This document shows positions 22,489-34,054 of a stretch of DNA of 64,000 nt, piece by piece. The notes below the pieces were generated by a model, which worked only from the letters and a program-made list of their open reading frames with translations, searched no databases and was not told where the DNA came from. The DNA lies in NCBI GenBank assembly GCA_029532415.1, contig JAQOTA010000060.1, positions 3,596,001-3,660,000 of the forward strand. The letters run 5' to 3'. The number at the start of each line of letters is the position of its first letter. Position 1 is the stretch's first letter. This stretch comes from Marasmius tenuissimus (lineage: Eukaryota; Basidiomycota; Agaricomycetes; Agaricales; Marasmiaceae). A program made the position numbers and the translations under genes.

Positions 22489-25400
22489 GTCTCAGCTTCA
22501 GCCTCTTCACTCACCCCCTCTGTATGTCTCGGTGCAGACTGGCTTGGAATCACCGTGCAAGTGTTCTTCGGCGGCGACCGCAATGTTGCATTGAGCTCTT
22601 TGGCCCCATACTCCAGTGAGTTCGCTACATATTCTTGTCTGCACACATCTGATCGCTGTCCCTTTAGGACGGACACCCTTTTCTGCTCCCCCAAGCCATG
22701 GTTCTGTGAGCTCGCGCACCGTGAGCCCCCTTCAGCCATATCCTTCTGCCGTTTCTGTGACGACGCCTCAAGCGTCTACTTCAACGGGTGTTTCATATGG
22801 AATTTTATATCCGCTCATGGCACCCAATCTCCAACCGTACCACCTTTCTGGGTGGGGATCGACCGATCCCCGAGCCCCCCGCTACGACACCTCTGTCGTG
22901 AAGCATCCGAGTGTTCCACTGTACTTTACACTGTCGTATGACCCTTTATATTTGTTTTCCAACCAGAATCAACAATTGTATGCCACCATGGCTGCTCACA
23001 ATATATCATCTATGTCTTTGAATGCCTTTCAATGTCAGGAAGCAATTATATTTCACTTGGCTAGTGGAGCTTGCATTGAAAATTCAAAACTTGGTGCTGC
23101 CAGCCCTTCGGGGTGTTATCATGCTGGTCATACCTATGACCAAAGCCAGGGTATGGCTTTTCATGTGGTCAGTTTGCTCTTACAGTACTACACTGAGGTG
23201 CTGGAACATGTACACGTCCGTATTGCCTCTGCATTGGGTCTCGACTTGGATGTTGATTTTTGTTCGTCGTTACTCACCAGACGGAACAATATTCTCATTG
23301 GCTATCAGTCTGGGTCAAATATTGGGGATGTATTCAGTACGCTCCACACTCTGGAAAAAGGAGCTTTAGTAGCTCTTGCTGCCAACCATGATGTTGTTCC
23401 TTTGTCTACAAGAAAGACCAAGGAGGATTATCTGCGTGCCATTCTGGTGCACTTACACAAGGGATCTTGCTGCGATCTGACTCTGGGTAACATTTCAGTC
23501 AGTTGCGCATCTTCTTCCACCTATGTCTATGAACTAGCTCGTGATTTTGGCATGCCCACTCCGGCCGGGCTTTCTGTAGCTATGATCTTGCTTATGGCGA
23601 AGCGACTTCGTACCTGCAAGACATTGATAAAATTCATTGAGTCCATACCACTTTCTGTCGATGTGCAGTCAATGTCTACGAGTCAGCTCCGTCAAGCCTT
23701 ATGTCGACACGCTGCTTCAGTTTGTAAGGCAAAGAATGTCCCGTTAACCCCAGCCACATCCACCCCGAAAGAACGAGCACATGATGCTGGGAGCAGATGG
23801 CCTGAAGTTTTGACTGATGAGAGGAAAGATGAATTGATGGATCGGTTCGATGATGTCCTTTGTCGTCTGACTGGAAAGTCCTTTACATGTGCGTCATGTG
23901 CAGCCAAGAAGAACCAATCGGAGAAAGTATCTGTTAATCTCCAGGACATCGATATATCTGTACTCAAAAGACCCGATAGAGTCTCGCGCACTTCAGAAGG
24001 GCGTAATCCGACATCAGAAAACGACATCAACTTTGATACTATACCTACCCAATCGGTCTGGAACAATCTCTATGATGATGATTTCGATGACTCGTTGTCG
24101 GCATGGGGCTCTGACTCCTCACATTCAACCGAGTCGCTACCCGTCGTGCCAGACCTTAGAAGGTCAGACCTGTTGAAAAAGCCTTCAAAGACCAAGCCTG
24201 ACAAGCCATCAACACCTTGGCTACATGAGGGTTATGATATACCATCCCTCCCTCTAGACCACATCCCGCAACTCGTCGATCTGCTAGTTGAACCAGCTGG
24301 GGTCCTGCTAGACGAAAGTGGTGATGGAAATCACGAGCTCCACTTTTGTAAGACTTGTTATCGTACAATTGACAAAGGCAAACTGCCCCGCCTCTCTCTG
24401 GCCAACTGGACCTATCTAGGACCAGTCCCCCCCCGAGCTTCTCGATCTCTCATCTGTCGAAGAAAATATGATATCTCGGTGTCAAACAGCTGCATGTGTC
24501 ATAAAGTTGCAGGAGGAAAAGAATATTTCTCAACGCGGAATGCGAGGCCATCTCATTCTCTATCCACAGAACCCGTCGGCCGTCCCAAATATGCTGCCCG
24601 CTTCCATCAACGAGCTACTCAAACCTGTCTGTGTTATTTTTGTCGGTAAAAAGGTACCAACCAAACATTGGCTCAAAACGAAGGCCAAACCTCTCCTTGT
24701 TCGTCCGGCCAAAGTGAGGGCAGCCCTCCTATGGTTGATTGAGTATAACCCACATTACAAAGGAGTGAAAGTTAATCATGCCATTCTTGATTCACTTCCT
24801 GATGAAAGCATTCTACCAGTCCATATAGAGCACGTTGTCTCTGGCTATGAGACCGACCCTTACACTGCAGGTTATGACCCGTCCATGTTTCGTGTAGATG
24901 ATCCTTTCGACGATAGCATTAATTTTAACCGAGTCGTTGTTGCAGATGTCGACACGACCGCAAAGGGGTCCACATTGAGAGGTGCCACGCTATCTCATAT
25001 ATGGTTCAAAAATGGCGGTTATTTGAAAGTCCCCCGCAATGGTGTGCCTGCCTGTGAGTTCAACAACCCTGACCTCTTTCCTATGGCCTTTCCCACATTG
25101 TTTCTGTACAGTATTGGAGGGCTCGACAACAGAAGTCGCCCTGTCGATTTGGGTGTCAGGAAACCCGTGAAACATTTGTTCAGTCTTGAGGACACCCGCT
25201 TCCAGACTCATCGTTCTTTTCTGTTTACTGCTTTCAATATGATTCAGCAACATGACATGCTCAGGCAGACCAGTATGATGATCAAGCGGGGTTCCTTCAC
25301 CAAACATGCCCGTGAGTTTGTAGATATTGATCCACTCACCGTTCACCTTGTGGCTGAGCATGTTGCCCAAGGTGATCACGTTACGGCATTCAACGAGCAG

Positions 25401-26576
25401 GAGGCCAAAGTTCTTAAACTGATGAACAAAGTGAAGGTGGTGTTGTCCCACGTTGAAGGCTCTGCAGCCTCGCAACTCCGTATGCGGAATGAGATCCATG
25501 CTCTCATGGTCGAAAAGGGTTACCCTCATTTTATGTCACTATCAACCCGGCCGATGTGCTGCATCCCATTGTTAAGGTGCTTTCCAGCCAAGAACTGGAC
25601 TTGGACAACTTGTTGCAGCATGAGTTCATTGATCCTTCTACAGTATATCAAGGGAAGGACATTGCCGACAACCCATTTCTGGGCACCCGCTTTTTTGATA
25701 CAATGATGAAGGGTTTCGTCGAAGGGCTTTTGGGCTATGGTAGCCCTGACGGCGGTGTGTTGGGTTCTGTCAAAGCATACTATGGTTGTGTCAAAGCTCA
25801 AGGGAGAGGCTCCTTGCATTGCCACATGCTCATCTGGATTGAAGGGGCCTTGAACCCGAATGACCTGAAAGAGCGCTTGAAGTCTGACAGTGGGTTTTCT
25901 GACCAACTGTTTGCATATCTTGATGACATTATACACACTTCCTATCCAGATCCGGATTCTAGCCCAACTGATTGTCCGAAGGTAATGTCCAATAGTGTTA
26001 ACGCATGTGCAGTCCTTCGCTGCAGACGCCACAGAGGGGAATGGCTCGCAGACTTTCGTCGGCGTCAGAGAGCTGACATTAGAAACATCGCTGCTCAAAG
26101 TCAGACACACGTCCACGGAGAATCTTGCTATAAGTATTGCCCTCCAGGCACACCTCTTATCTGCCGATACGATATGTCACCTGAAAAGTACGTGCCCAGG
26201 ACCTCGTTCAACAACGACACTGGGGTGCTGGAAATGCAATGCCTAGATGGAATGGTCAACAACTTCAACCCCACCATTGTTGAATCCATGAGAAATAACA
26301 TGGATATTAAATTCATAGGCTCTGGAGTGGCAGCCAAGGCCATCTTGCACTACGTGACCGACTACATTACAAAGACACAGTTAAAGGTGCACGTAGCTTA
26401 TTCCGCTGTCAACTGGGCAGTTTCAAAAACAGGTCCTTGGGATGCTCAAACCCCAGTCGCTCAGCACGCCAAGACTCTATTAAATAGGTGTGCTTATGGT
26501 ATTCTGCCGAGTCAAGAGTTGTCCGCTCAACAGGTGGCTCAGTATCTCCTCAGTCACGACGATTGTTACACAAGCC

Positions 26577-27312
26577 TGTTAGGATCATGTGGATCGGATA
26601 GGGATAAGATAAGATATGGGATTTTGTATGCTGTCGGATAGATGGATAGGAAAGAGATAAGATGAAGGAGTGTGGGAGCAACAGATCTAGAGCAGACAGT
26701 AGCTGAAGGTTTCGCCAACAGCACCATGAACTGAGCTGTCCTTCTACTAGACTAAGAGGACAAGTTGCGAGAGAGAAAGAAAAGACATTAGAGTCATGAT
26801 GGGGATTGACCCAGATTGAAACCTGGTTGATTTCGAGTCTTCAGATACAGGATAGAAGTATAGAGCTTATATAGGGTAATAGTAAATGAATGAATCATAA
26901 GTGAGTCAAGTGCAGGAAAGGTTGATGTATCATACGGAAGTCAAACACAGGGAGAATTGTACCGGAAGGGAAATGAACCGGAAATGAATAAGTGTGTGAT
27001 GGAATGAAGATATGAATAGAATAAGTGAGTGTGGGAATATCTCGGAAGTCGGAGATAAGTAAGTTAGAACAAGTCAGAATAAGATGAAAAGAGTCCCGGA
27101 AGTGGAGGCAGAAGTAGCGGAGGTTCCAGGAATGGACTTGGTGTGAAAGACTGAAGTGTGGAAGTGAAGGTTGAGTGCCGGGGATGGAATAGTGTTGGAA
27201 TGGACTAGAATAATAGCCCAGAAGTACCTGGAATGGGTCTGGAGGTGAGGTGACTAGCCAAGTGTGACATGACTAGGTGAGATAGACCAGGGTAAGATGC
27301 ATAGATGTAACA
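26577..27312. mobile_element. Solo LTR in Helitron-like gene
   Basis: 736 bp beginning TGTTAGGATC and ending GATGTAACA, that is TGTTA...TAACA inverted ends. The 5-bp target duplication aagcc lies on both sides (26572-26576 and 27313-27317). Its A/G-rich strand and lack of coding capacity fit a solo LTR left after LTR-LTR recombination. Removing it with one target copy joins the Helitron-like frame perfectly. Superfamily (copia or gypsy) cannot be told from the LTR alone. Confidence 0.85.
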
Positions 27313-27986
27313 AAGCCATTCTTTTAAACCCGTATTTTGGACTGGGTTTGAGAGTTACATCGAGCTTTGCCTTCCCAGTCCCAAATGTTACCCACAGTCG
27401 CCTGATGCCCCTTCCTCCAGCAACAATTCTCTTGACGCAGACACCACTCTCAATGATCGTAACGCACCCAGTATTCAAAATATGCAGGATACTCCTGGAC
27501 ACCAACCGGGCTCAATTGGTGCTGATACCCCATCCACAAGTCTTTCACGCTCGACCGAAGCAGATTCTTCTGGTGACATACCCATGGAGGTTGATGATGG
27601 TCGCTCAGATGCCAGTGCCTCGGAGGAATTGGACTCGGACGAAGATTCTGTTGAATGTTTGGAGCAACCCAATGAAAATTTAGGAGATGTTGACAGCGAT
27701 GATGACCCCGATGTCTCTGGCGAAGATCCTGATGACGACGCTGACTCTTCTTATGAACCCGAGGCAGTCCGGCCTGTTTCTGGCCAAGACAATCCTGACG
27801 AATTGGTTCATATTCAACCCAGTCGCTCAGCAGAGGGAGAACTAGTTGAGCAGCCCACCCAGGTCCAAGATTATCGTTTTTGATCTTCAATAGCTCACGA
27901 TGTCTGTCTCTGGGACTACGTTGCTCAGATCGACAAGGTACGCGTGAGCAAAACAAAGTCAAGGCAGCATGACTTTCAGTTGGGCG

Positions 27987-28617
27987 TAGCATTACCAACA
28001 GCTCAGTTCTAACCACAGTTCAAGCGGTTCCGAACCAGACCGGGGCTGAATCGCTCAGTGAAATGGTTCCCCGCAGAGCCGGTTTACTGGAATGGCTAGA
28101 GCTGGTTCTGGAACCGGTTTAACCAGTTTGAACCGCCCCAGAATATCTACTGTAGAAATGTAATCAATTTGGATGGCCTCATTGCTGTGTCCACTTCTGG
28201 TGACAACAAAAACTTGGAGGACACCCCTGCAGCATGTGGCGTGAAGAAAAATTTTAAAATTTAGGCTCTGGACGGCTAAATTTGGCACTTTCAGATGTGT
28301 CACACCCTGTCACACCCAGGGACAATTCAGATGGACCCCCTGTGACCCAGTGACCACACCAAGAATATTTGTCAATTTTGGGGCGTGTGACCTGTGACCA
28401 AGCAAATTGAGTGAAATAGGTTAGTATCTTACAATACCCTGCGACCGCACAAAGTTTTTTTCTGAGAAGTTTTTTGACCGGCTCAAACTGCGGTTTAACT
28501 GGCTTGAGCGGCTCTTGGGAGCTGAACCGCTACTTGTCAACGGCTCTGGGAACCGTGGTTCGTCGGAACCACAGCTCGGGAGCCGTAACTGAACTGAACC
28601 GACCGTTGGCAACGCTA
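27987..28617. mobile_element. hAT-like MITE, 8-bp target duplication
   Basis: 631 bp with terminal inverted repeats TAGC(A/G)TT(A/G)CCAAC and perfect 8-bp flanking repeats gttgggcg (27979-27986 and 28618-28625). It has no coding capacity and many short GGTTT/AACCG repeats such as gaaccggtttaaccag. The 8-bp duplication and short TIR point to the hAT superfamily. Excision restores the Helitron-like frame (HDFQLG joined to DGADGDSVAESDD). Confidence 0.82.
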
Positions 28618-28990
28618 GTTGGGCGATGGAGCAGATGGCGACTCAGTGGCAGAATCAGACGACTCCGATTGCGAGAATGACAAATTTGACGTCGAGGTTC
28701 TTAACAACGTAGAGAGATTGTGGCCCCGGGGTCCCTTGTTGCATCGACACCCACAACACCAAACCCATATCAACACTGTAAGACAGCCTGGCGAGCGATT
28801 CGTCCCCGTGCCATTGGGTCCACCCATTCCTAGAAAGGACAAAGAGGAGCTCAAAGAGAAACATGCGCGGCTCATGCTCATTCTCTTCAAGCCATGGAGA
28901 GAGGTTCAAGACCTCCGCACTGGATTTGGAGCATGGTCGGAAGCTTACGGGGCTTTCTGTACACTGGCGGGCTGGTCACAAAATATGTGA

Positions 28991-29593
28991 TACTGCACAC
29001 CGTCCTCCCCAATCCATGTTGTGAGGCACTTGTTGAACAGGTGAACGCCTGCATGGGTATGCATGTTGAGCCACAGGTCGACCATCAGACTCTCCGGGAA
29101 CTCGTATTCAGAAAGCTGGTGGCGCAACAGGACAGGGACAATTTCCACACTAGATAAATGGCAGCCGAGGAAATAGCCCTGGAAAACCTTCGAAACTAGC
29201 TGGAAGATTTTAATTAGCCTTTCTGCAATGACTTATTGGCTGAAAGGCTCACTGGGCTGAGGTTCGTAGCAACCTGTATCCTGGACAAAAGGTGTTCTCT
29301 GCAACGTATGTAGTTGCGTTGATGTAGGACGTTCAGTGTGGGAATGCGAGGCTGACTATAAATGGTCATGGATGTAAGTTGGTCGAGTGATTGCAAGCGA
29401 AGATTTACTTCGCGGCATAGCTATTTGAGGTGCGTCGATAGCCCGTTAACGACTGATTGTTGAAGACCCTGCCGACTCGTTTTTCTGGTACTCCTATGCA
29501 AGCATGTTGTTATGCCCCTATGGTTTGAACTCCTGTGAATTTATTGGATTGGGTGCACACCCACCCTCACCTCCTTGTTTGCCTCCCCTCACC
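28991..29593. other. Helitron-like 3' flank, no clear gene
   Basis: The Helitron-like frame ends after EAYGAF near 28965. An open stretch to 29157 (PCCEALVEQVNACMGMHVEPQVDHQTLRELVF) is not the expected helicase region and is not recognised. 29160-29500 holds nothing I can support; it is probably the promoter of the next gene. Confidence 0.4.
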
Positions 29594-30564
29594 ATGTACG
29601 ACGGCACCCATATCGCCAGAGCTCTATTCAAGACTGACAACATATCAACCAGAATCTTCAAACTCACTCCTTTTGATGACTTGCTGGCTCTGGTGTCGAG
29701 TAGTAAATCACTTCGCTCATCATTTCACGCACTTGTCTCAGTAAGAGCTGTCCAAATTGTGGAGGACTGTCTCGACTGCAACACCGAGGACCTCCAGGAT
29801 TTGCTACTGAATACGTATGGAATTCTGACTGGGCTGGTTTGCCTCGAGATTCTGGGGATTACCCAAATGAACAAGTCTATTGATACGGAGCTTCTCCTGC
29901 TGCAGAATAAGGGCAACATTGTCGATGCGTTCTTAAAGGGGAAGGGGTGAGTCTGACGATGTTGCTCTATTGTTGGGATTCACTGACTGTTTCTTATAGT
30001 TTTCAACGTCAGGGTTACAACAACAGCGATTCCACTTCCAGGTTGACAATCTACGAACATTGGTGGCTACCAAATGTCTGTGTGACAGCTGTGCAACCAG
30101 CCAAATTTTGGCTGCCATTTCTACAATTTCATGGATCGATGTCAGCGGTTTTCATGTCGGCAACACAGGTTTTCACCCTCTATCCAGAGTTGATGTTCAA
30201 GTGCCTGAATCTCATGCGACACACTTCCCTTCACCTGGCATCAGAGCACGATATCTACCATCAGCGAGCTTCTGCCCTGGGGTTCGACTCTTTCCGTCAC
30301 AATGGCTTCCTGGAGATCACAGACGTTCTCCTGACGTGCCCGGGGCTAATGCGTAATCTAAGGGGGGGTAAAGGTGTGGTGGCAATCCCTTGGGCGAATC
30401 TGCCGTCTAGGTGTGCAGAATACGAGGATTTCTACAGGTCTGGCTTCCGGCGTGGGTTCTCAGACAATTTATTTGTGTGCAGGTGGCAGTTTGCGACTTG
30501 GTGCAGTGATGTTGATTGCAAGTTCAGAAGATTGATGAATGTTCCAGGATTGGATGGAGTGTGA
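29594..30564 (+). CDS. Hypothetical protein, two exons
   Basis: Two exons, 29594-29946 and 30000-30564, joined by a 53-nt GT-AG intron in phase 2, give 305 residues. An in-frame ATG at 29504 is possible, but MYDGTHIARALF (29594) makes the more natural start. No recognised domain; the first ~60 residues (IFKLTPFDDLLALVSSSKSLRSSFHALV) resemble a degenerate F-box-like helix bundle. The C-terminal half is rich in Trp, Phe and Cys (EHWWLPNVCVTAVQ, LTCPGLMRNL). It lies between the Helitron-like relic and a solo LTR and could itself be a lineage-specific gene. Function unknown. Confidence 0.55.
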
Positions 30565-30979
30565 TGTCGTAGATTGTAATTTTTCTTGACCAATGTTACT
30601 GCCAATGTGGCTAGTATTTCAGATAATGTGATAGTTTCCTGCTGCCGTAAACATGGGGAATATTGCAGTATCGGGCTGTGCTGCTTGCCGGCATTTACAA
30701 AATAAATCAACTTCCAATCAAATTCTCACGTGTAGCTCTTGACCCATGCACAGGGTCCCACAATCATTCAGGTCTTCTTTCGTCCCGTACAAGGGCGATA
30801 TTGGCAAAACACGAATATGATATCTTTCTCAAATTAGACTCTGATCAGGCCAACGCATTGTTTCTGCCACGGTTTACAACTCACTGCTTCCAACAAGCCT
30901 CGATCAGGTGGAACAGGAGGTTTGTCTAAGATGATTGGTTGCGCAAGGCCTCTGGATGTATATAAGCTCAAGGTGATAG
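30565..30979. other. Intergenic
   Basis: About 400 bp between the hypothetical gene and the solo LTR; no supportable feature. Confidence 0.4.
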
Positions 30980-31504
30980 TGTTGAACATGTGGTTACCAT
31001 GTGATACACTTTATTGACATGTTGTTTACGCGTCTATTATTTATAGACTCTTTCACTATGACACTTGCACTTGTATGAAAGATCCTGTACTTACTCAGAC
31101 AGACTCTGTAGTTAGTCAGTACTCACACCTTATCTCTATGGTTTATAACAAGGTTCAGCTTTGCACCCAATAACGTTCAAAGCTGACTGAGCTTTCCCTC
31201 TAGATTACTTAGATAGAAAGCTAGTATGACTATGCATACTTACTCACTCTGCTCTTCGAGCACTTATGCTTACTGATATGCAATATGTACCATATGCTAT
31301 ATTCTCACTTACCTATGTTCTATGACTTGTAGATAGACAAGGACTCTTGTATAAAAGCTGGAGACTTTGTGTCTCAAAGCTTTAGGACAATCTACTCAAT
31401 TATCACCTCTAGCAAGCATCTACAAGAACACAAGAATTCTCTTATAGTCAATATGTGAGGTTTTAGTTTCATCTCACTGTGCATTTAACTATGCTGGCTC
31501 AATA
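30980..31504. mobile_element. Solo LTR upstream of secreted-protein gene
   Basis: 525 bp starting TGTTGAACATGTGGTTAC and ending GCTGGCTCAATA, flanked by the 5-bp duplication gatag (30975-30979 and 31505-31509). The start is typical of Ty1/copia LTRs; the 3' terminal CA has become TA. It contains its own TATA box (tataaaagctgg near 31351). It ends 76 bp before the ATG at 31581, so it may have replaced the native promoter of that gene. Confidence 0.72.
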
Positions 31505-31580
31505 GATAGATCAAAAAACCAGCTCTCAAGTGTTTATCCTCTGTCATCTCCACTACGGCACAGTCACTAATTCGAGCACA

Positions 31581-32715
31581 ATGTGTTCCTTCTTGTTCAT
31601 TGCTGCTTTCGCCATCAGCTCTGGTAAGTTTCCTACCTACGGGACTGCATACCTGTACTCATTGTCCTCTTCTCCATCCTCTAGTTGCTGCTCATGTCGC
31701 CAAGCGTCAAGAGGAAGGTGGCTCTCCTGAGACATCCACCACTATCATCGATTCAAGCCCTGGCGGAACTCCTTCTACGACCGCCACCACTCCCTCAGGA
31801 TCGGCCAACCCTTGTGCTCAGAATTGTGATGCTGCCACCGTCGTTTATAGTGTATGCAGCTTGCATGGTCATATCCATTCAAGCTTGTTCGCTGACCCCC
31901 TGATCTTCTCAGAGCTGCCACAACGATGTGAACTCCCTTGCCTGTTTCTGCCAGTCGCATACCATCAACACACTTGCTGCTTGTGCTTCCTGCAGAAGGT
32001 CCAACAGACTCAATGACGAAGCCAAGGCCCTTGAAGAACAAATTGGTGGTACGTTCTAACTCGAATATTCAGTTGCAATACTGCAGGGAGCAGGAGAAAG
32101 AGAGAAGGCAGAAAGCCTCAGGCAGTGGTAACAAACCGCTGAGGTAGTATGGTATTCCTAGCTAGCTTTTATACGAGAGTACAAGATAGCTAGAATATAG
32201 TAGAATGGAGTAGAATGTACTGAGCATGATGTACGTAGGAGTAAGTACGATCAGTAAGGCAAAGGGTTGTGGAGTACAGAGGAGTATATGAGTAATGTAG
32301 GGCAAAGGGATAATGATATCATACAATGTGTAGGGTCAGGTAGGTGCAATGGTTAGCTAGGCCAAAGTTGCCATACCTAGAATATTGACTTATTCATCAC
32401 CTCGGAACCCGTCATCGAATCTAAATGACTTCGTTCTCAGGTATCATCCAAGCTTGCAACTCCCAAAGCTCGACAGTCGCCCCACCCAGCGGAATCACCA
32501 TCACCAAGACCGCTTCGGTCAACCCCTCTCAAATTACCGCCCCTGCTGGTGCCAAACTCACAGGTAGTGGCAGCAAAGCTGCGTCGGCAACCAAGTCGGG
32601 TGCTTCATCGTCTCCATCTGCTGCTGGTAGTCCCAATAGCGCGAGCGCCGCCCATGGTGTTGTTGGAAGCCTTGCAGGGCTTGTTGGTGTCGGCGCTGTC
32701 GCCCTATTCCTTTAG
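31581..32715 (+). CDS. Secreted cysteine-rich GPI-anchored protein, copy 1
   Basis: Four exons (31581-31623, 31685-31851, 31913-32048, 32441-32715) give 206 residues. MCSFLFIAAFAISS is a short signal peptide, followed by KRQEEGG (possible dibasic processing). A Ser/Thr-rich segment leads to a cysteine-rich core, NPCAQNCDAATVVYSSCHN then LACFCQSHTINTLAACASCRR, reminiscent of CFEM-like or other eight-cysteine fungal wall proteins, but I cannot assign a named family. The Ser/Ala/Gly-rich C-terminus ends in a hydrophobic tail (VVGSLAGLVGVGAVALFL) typical of a GPI-anchor signal. It is probably a cell-wall or plasma-membrane surface protein. Exon lengths are identical to the copy at 34055; intron 3 is enlarged by an insertion. 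Confidence 0.82.
32070..32379. mobile_element. Insertion in intron 3 of copy 1
   Basis: Intron 3 is 392 nt here and 64 nt in the tandem copy. The extra ~310 bp is bounded by gaatatt on both sides (32063-32069 and 32380-32386), so a 7-bp target duplication is likely. It is A/G-rich and non-coding, with a near direct repeat gttgc(a/c)atac at both ends. Class undetermined (short non-autonomous element or SINE-like). Confidence 0.6.
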
Positions 32716-34054
32716 GTTTCACGGTTTTGTAGGTTATGATATAGGGTTATTTAGGTCTATTAGTATAGAATATCCAGAGCACTTATAGTATATCCATCAT
32801 GTCCTGTCTTTTTTAACGTGAATGGTTCATCGCAATATATTCAAGGTTACAAGAATGCGAGTCCGTAGACGCGGTGACTGGGATATGATAGTCCTGGTTT
32901 CCCGAAGTTGGGAGGTCGGAAGTTCTGAAGTTTGACCGTCCGTATATATTCGAGCTAAATGAACGACAGATTTTTTTCGGATCAACCATGCAGGATCGCA
33001 CGATAGCATCGCCGTCGAACTGTTGGCCCTCTTCAGACTGATTTGGAGAGATAGAAACCACACAGACCAATTCAAGATATTTGCGACGGCAGTCACCGGG
33101 GATCTTGTACATAAATGTACTTTTAAACGTTCGGTATGAATAGCAGGCCTAATCTTATTTCAGAGGCCGCGGATGGCCTCAAGATCACCGATTCCTGTCT
33201 TTGAAGTTCCGAGGGGGGATGCGCTTCGTTCAAGAGGGCAGCCGACGCTTTGTGTTTCCACTTACGCAAATACCTTTGGGGCAATTCGATTAGTAGATAG
33301 CTAGAGACATCCAATTGAGACGACGACTCCGAGATTCTGAAAACAGGCTTATACAAGAAAACTAGTTGGTAGCAGTTGATAATAGAGCCAAAAAAAGAAG
33401 GAATTAAACCTCAATGCCAACCACAACATGCATCGAAAAAGTCTCTAGTCGATCTATTTGCTCACGGTACTCACGAGCCTTACCCTTGCAATGGTACCTC
33501 CTTTTATCAGTCCAATAGTCTCGGTCCGATATGTTTTTTAATTTAAGTCTCTAACGGAGTCTTGGCGAGCGCAACTGGCACTAAGGAGTCTGCAGTCTGA
33601 ATTCCGTCGCTAAGGTCCCATTTTTCCAACGACCCGGCCTGGGTAAGTACTACGAGTGGAGATATTGGACGTCAAATAGAGAATTGGGTGATTCGGGAGG
33701 CGTGAGACAATACTAACAATGCTGTTCTCACGCGCACCGCAGGCTTCGAATCCGCACCCACCAGGACCCACAATTGTCCCTATCTGTTTGATTTTTCTCG
33801 AGCGCGTGCGCAGGGGGGGAGGAGAACAAATGAATATAGATATGTGCTATGCGGACTCCTGACGAGTCAGCGCTGAACAACTCACCGCAATCCATTATTC
33901 ACTTCGATCAGGAGGGACAGGAGCTCTATCCCAAGTGGTTGGCCGCGGAGTCGGAGCTGTGAACGTATAAAAGTTCAGACTTTACGGCCTACAAGAAATC
34001 AGTCCCCACGAGTCCTTCCTCTATCTTCATCACTACAGTACTACTTCGAGCACC
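32716..34054. other. Intergenic between tandem copies
   Basis: No supportable gene. It contains the second copy of the dispersed repeat (33545-33720). A TATA-like motif with tataaaag near 33966, about 90 bp before ATG 34055, is the probable promoter of copy 2. Confidence 0.45.
33545..33720. repeat. Dispersed repeat, copy 2
   Basis: Shares ordered blocks with 14941-15130 (tggcgagcgcaactggcact, then gaattgggtgattcggga and aggcgtgag). Non-coding, diverged. Confidence 0.5.

Larger units (their letters stand above)
18942..22941 (+). pseudogene. ORF split by MULE-like insertion
   Basis: An open frame starts at ATG 18942 (MSFTLNRITCLVV...) and continues to the insertion point at 19133. With the 3.36-kb element and one target copy removed it runs on without a shift from 22498 to a stop at 22939-22941 (VSASASSLTPSVCLGADWLG...). 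The first part has a leucine-rich motif, FDLDELLHIIAKLPALQKFSISL, like the LRR ends of F-box proteins. The second part is not recognisable and may contain an intron. The match of frame on both sides is direct; whether this was a functional gene is inference. Confidence 0.5.
22988..28990 (+). pseudogene. Helitron-like Rep protein gene, broken in five places
   Basis: The order is that of Agaricomycete Helitron proteins: a long N-terminal region, a cysteine pair (FTCASCAAKK), the LANWTYLGPVPPELLDLS block, QRGMRGHLILYPQ, LLPVHIEHV-type sequence, the Rep core with HUH motif GSLHCHMLIWIEG (about 25805-25845) and the two-tyrosine motif HYVTDYITK (about 26350-26375). Later come an acidic segment, DVCLWDYVAQIDKVR, and ERFVPVPLGPPIPR with KHARLMLILFKPW (28795-28905). 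The helicase half is absent. Lesions: an extra C in the C8 run at 24427-24434; one T missing at 25529-25532; a solo LTR at 26577; TGA at 27881; a hAT-like MITE at 27987. Removing each restores the frame exactly, so decay is recent. Helitron termini were not located. Confidence 0.8.

Noticed and set aside
22432..22941. Independent gene starting in the right TIR of the MULE-like element
   Set aside because: The frame is better explained as the 3' half of the ORF interrupted at 19133; the ATG/TTG lies within the TIR.
29214..29396. Helitron 3' hairpin/CTRR terminus
   Set aside because: I looked for a terminal hairpin and CTRR end here and could not find a convincing one.
30663..30929. 88-codon open frame
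   Set aside because: No family resemblance, poor codon structure, and it lies between a gene end and an LTR.
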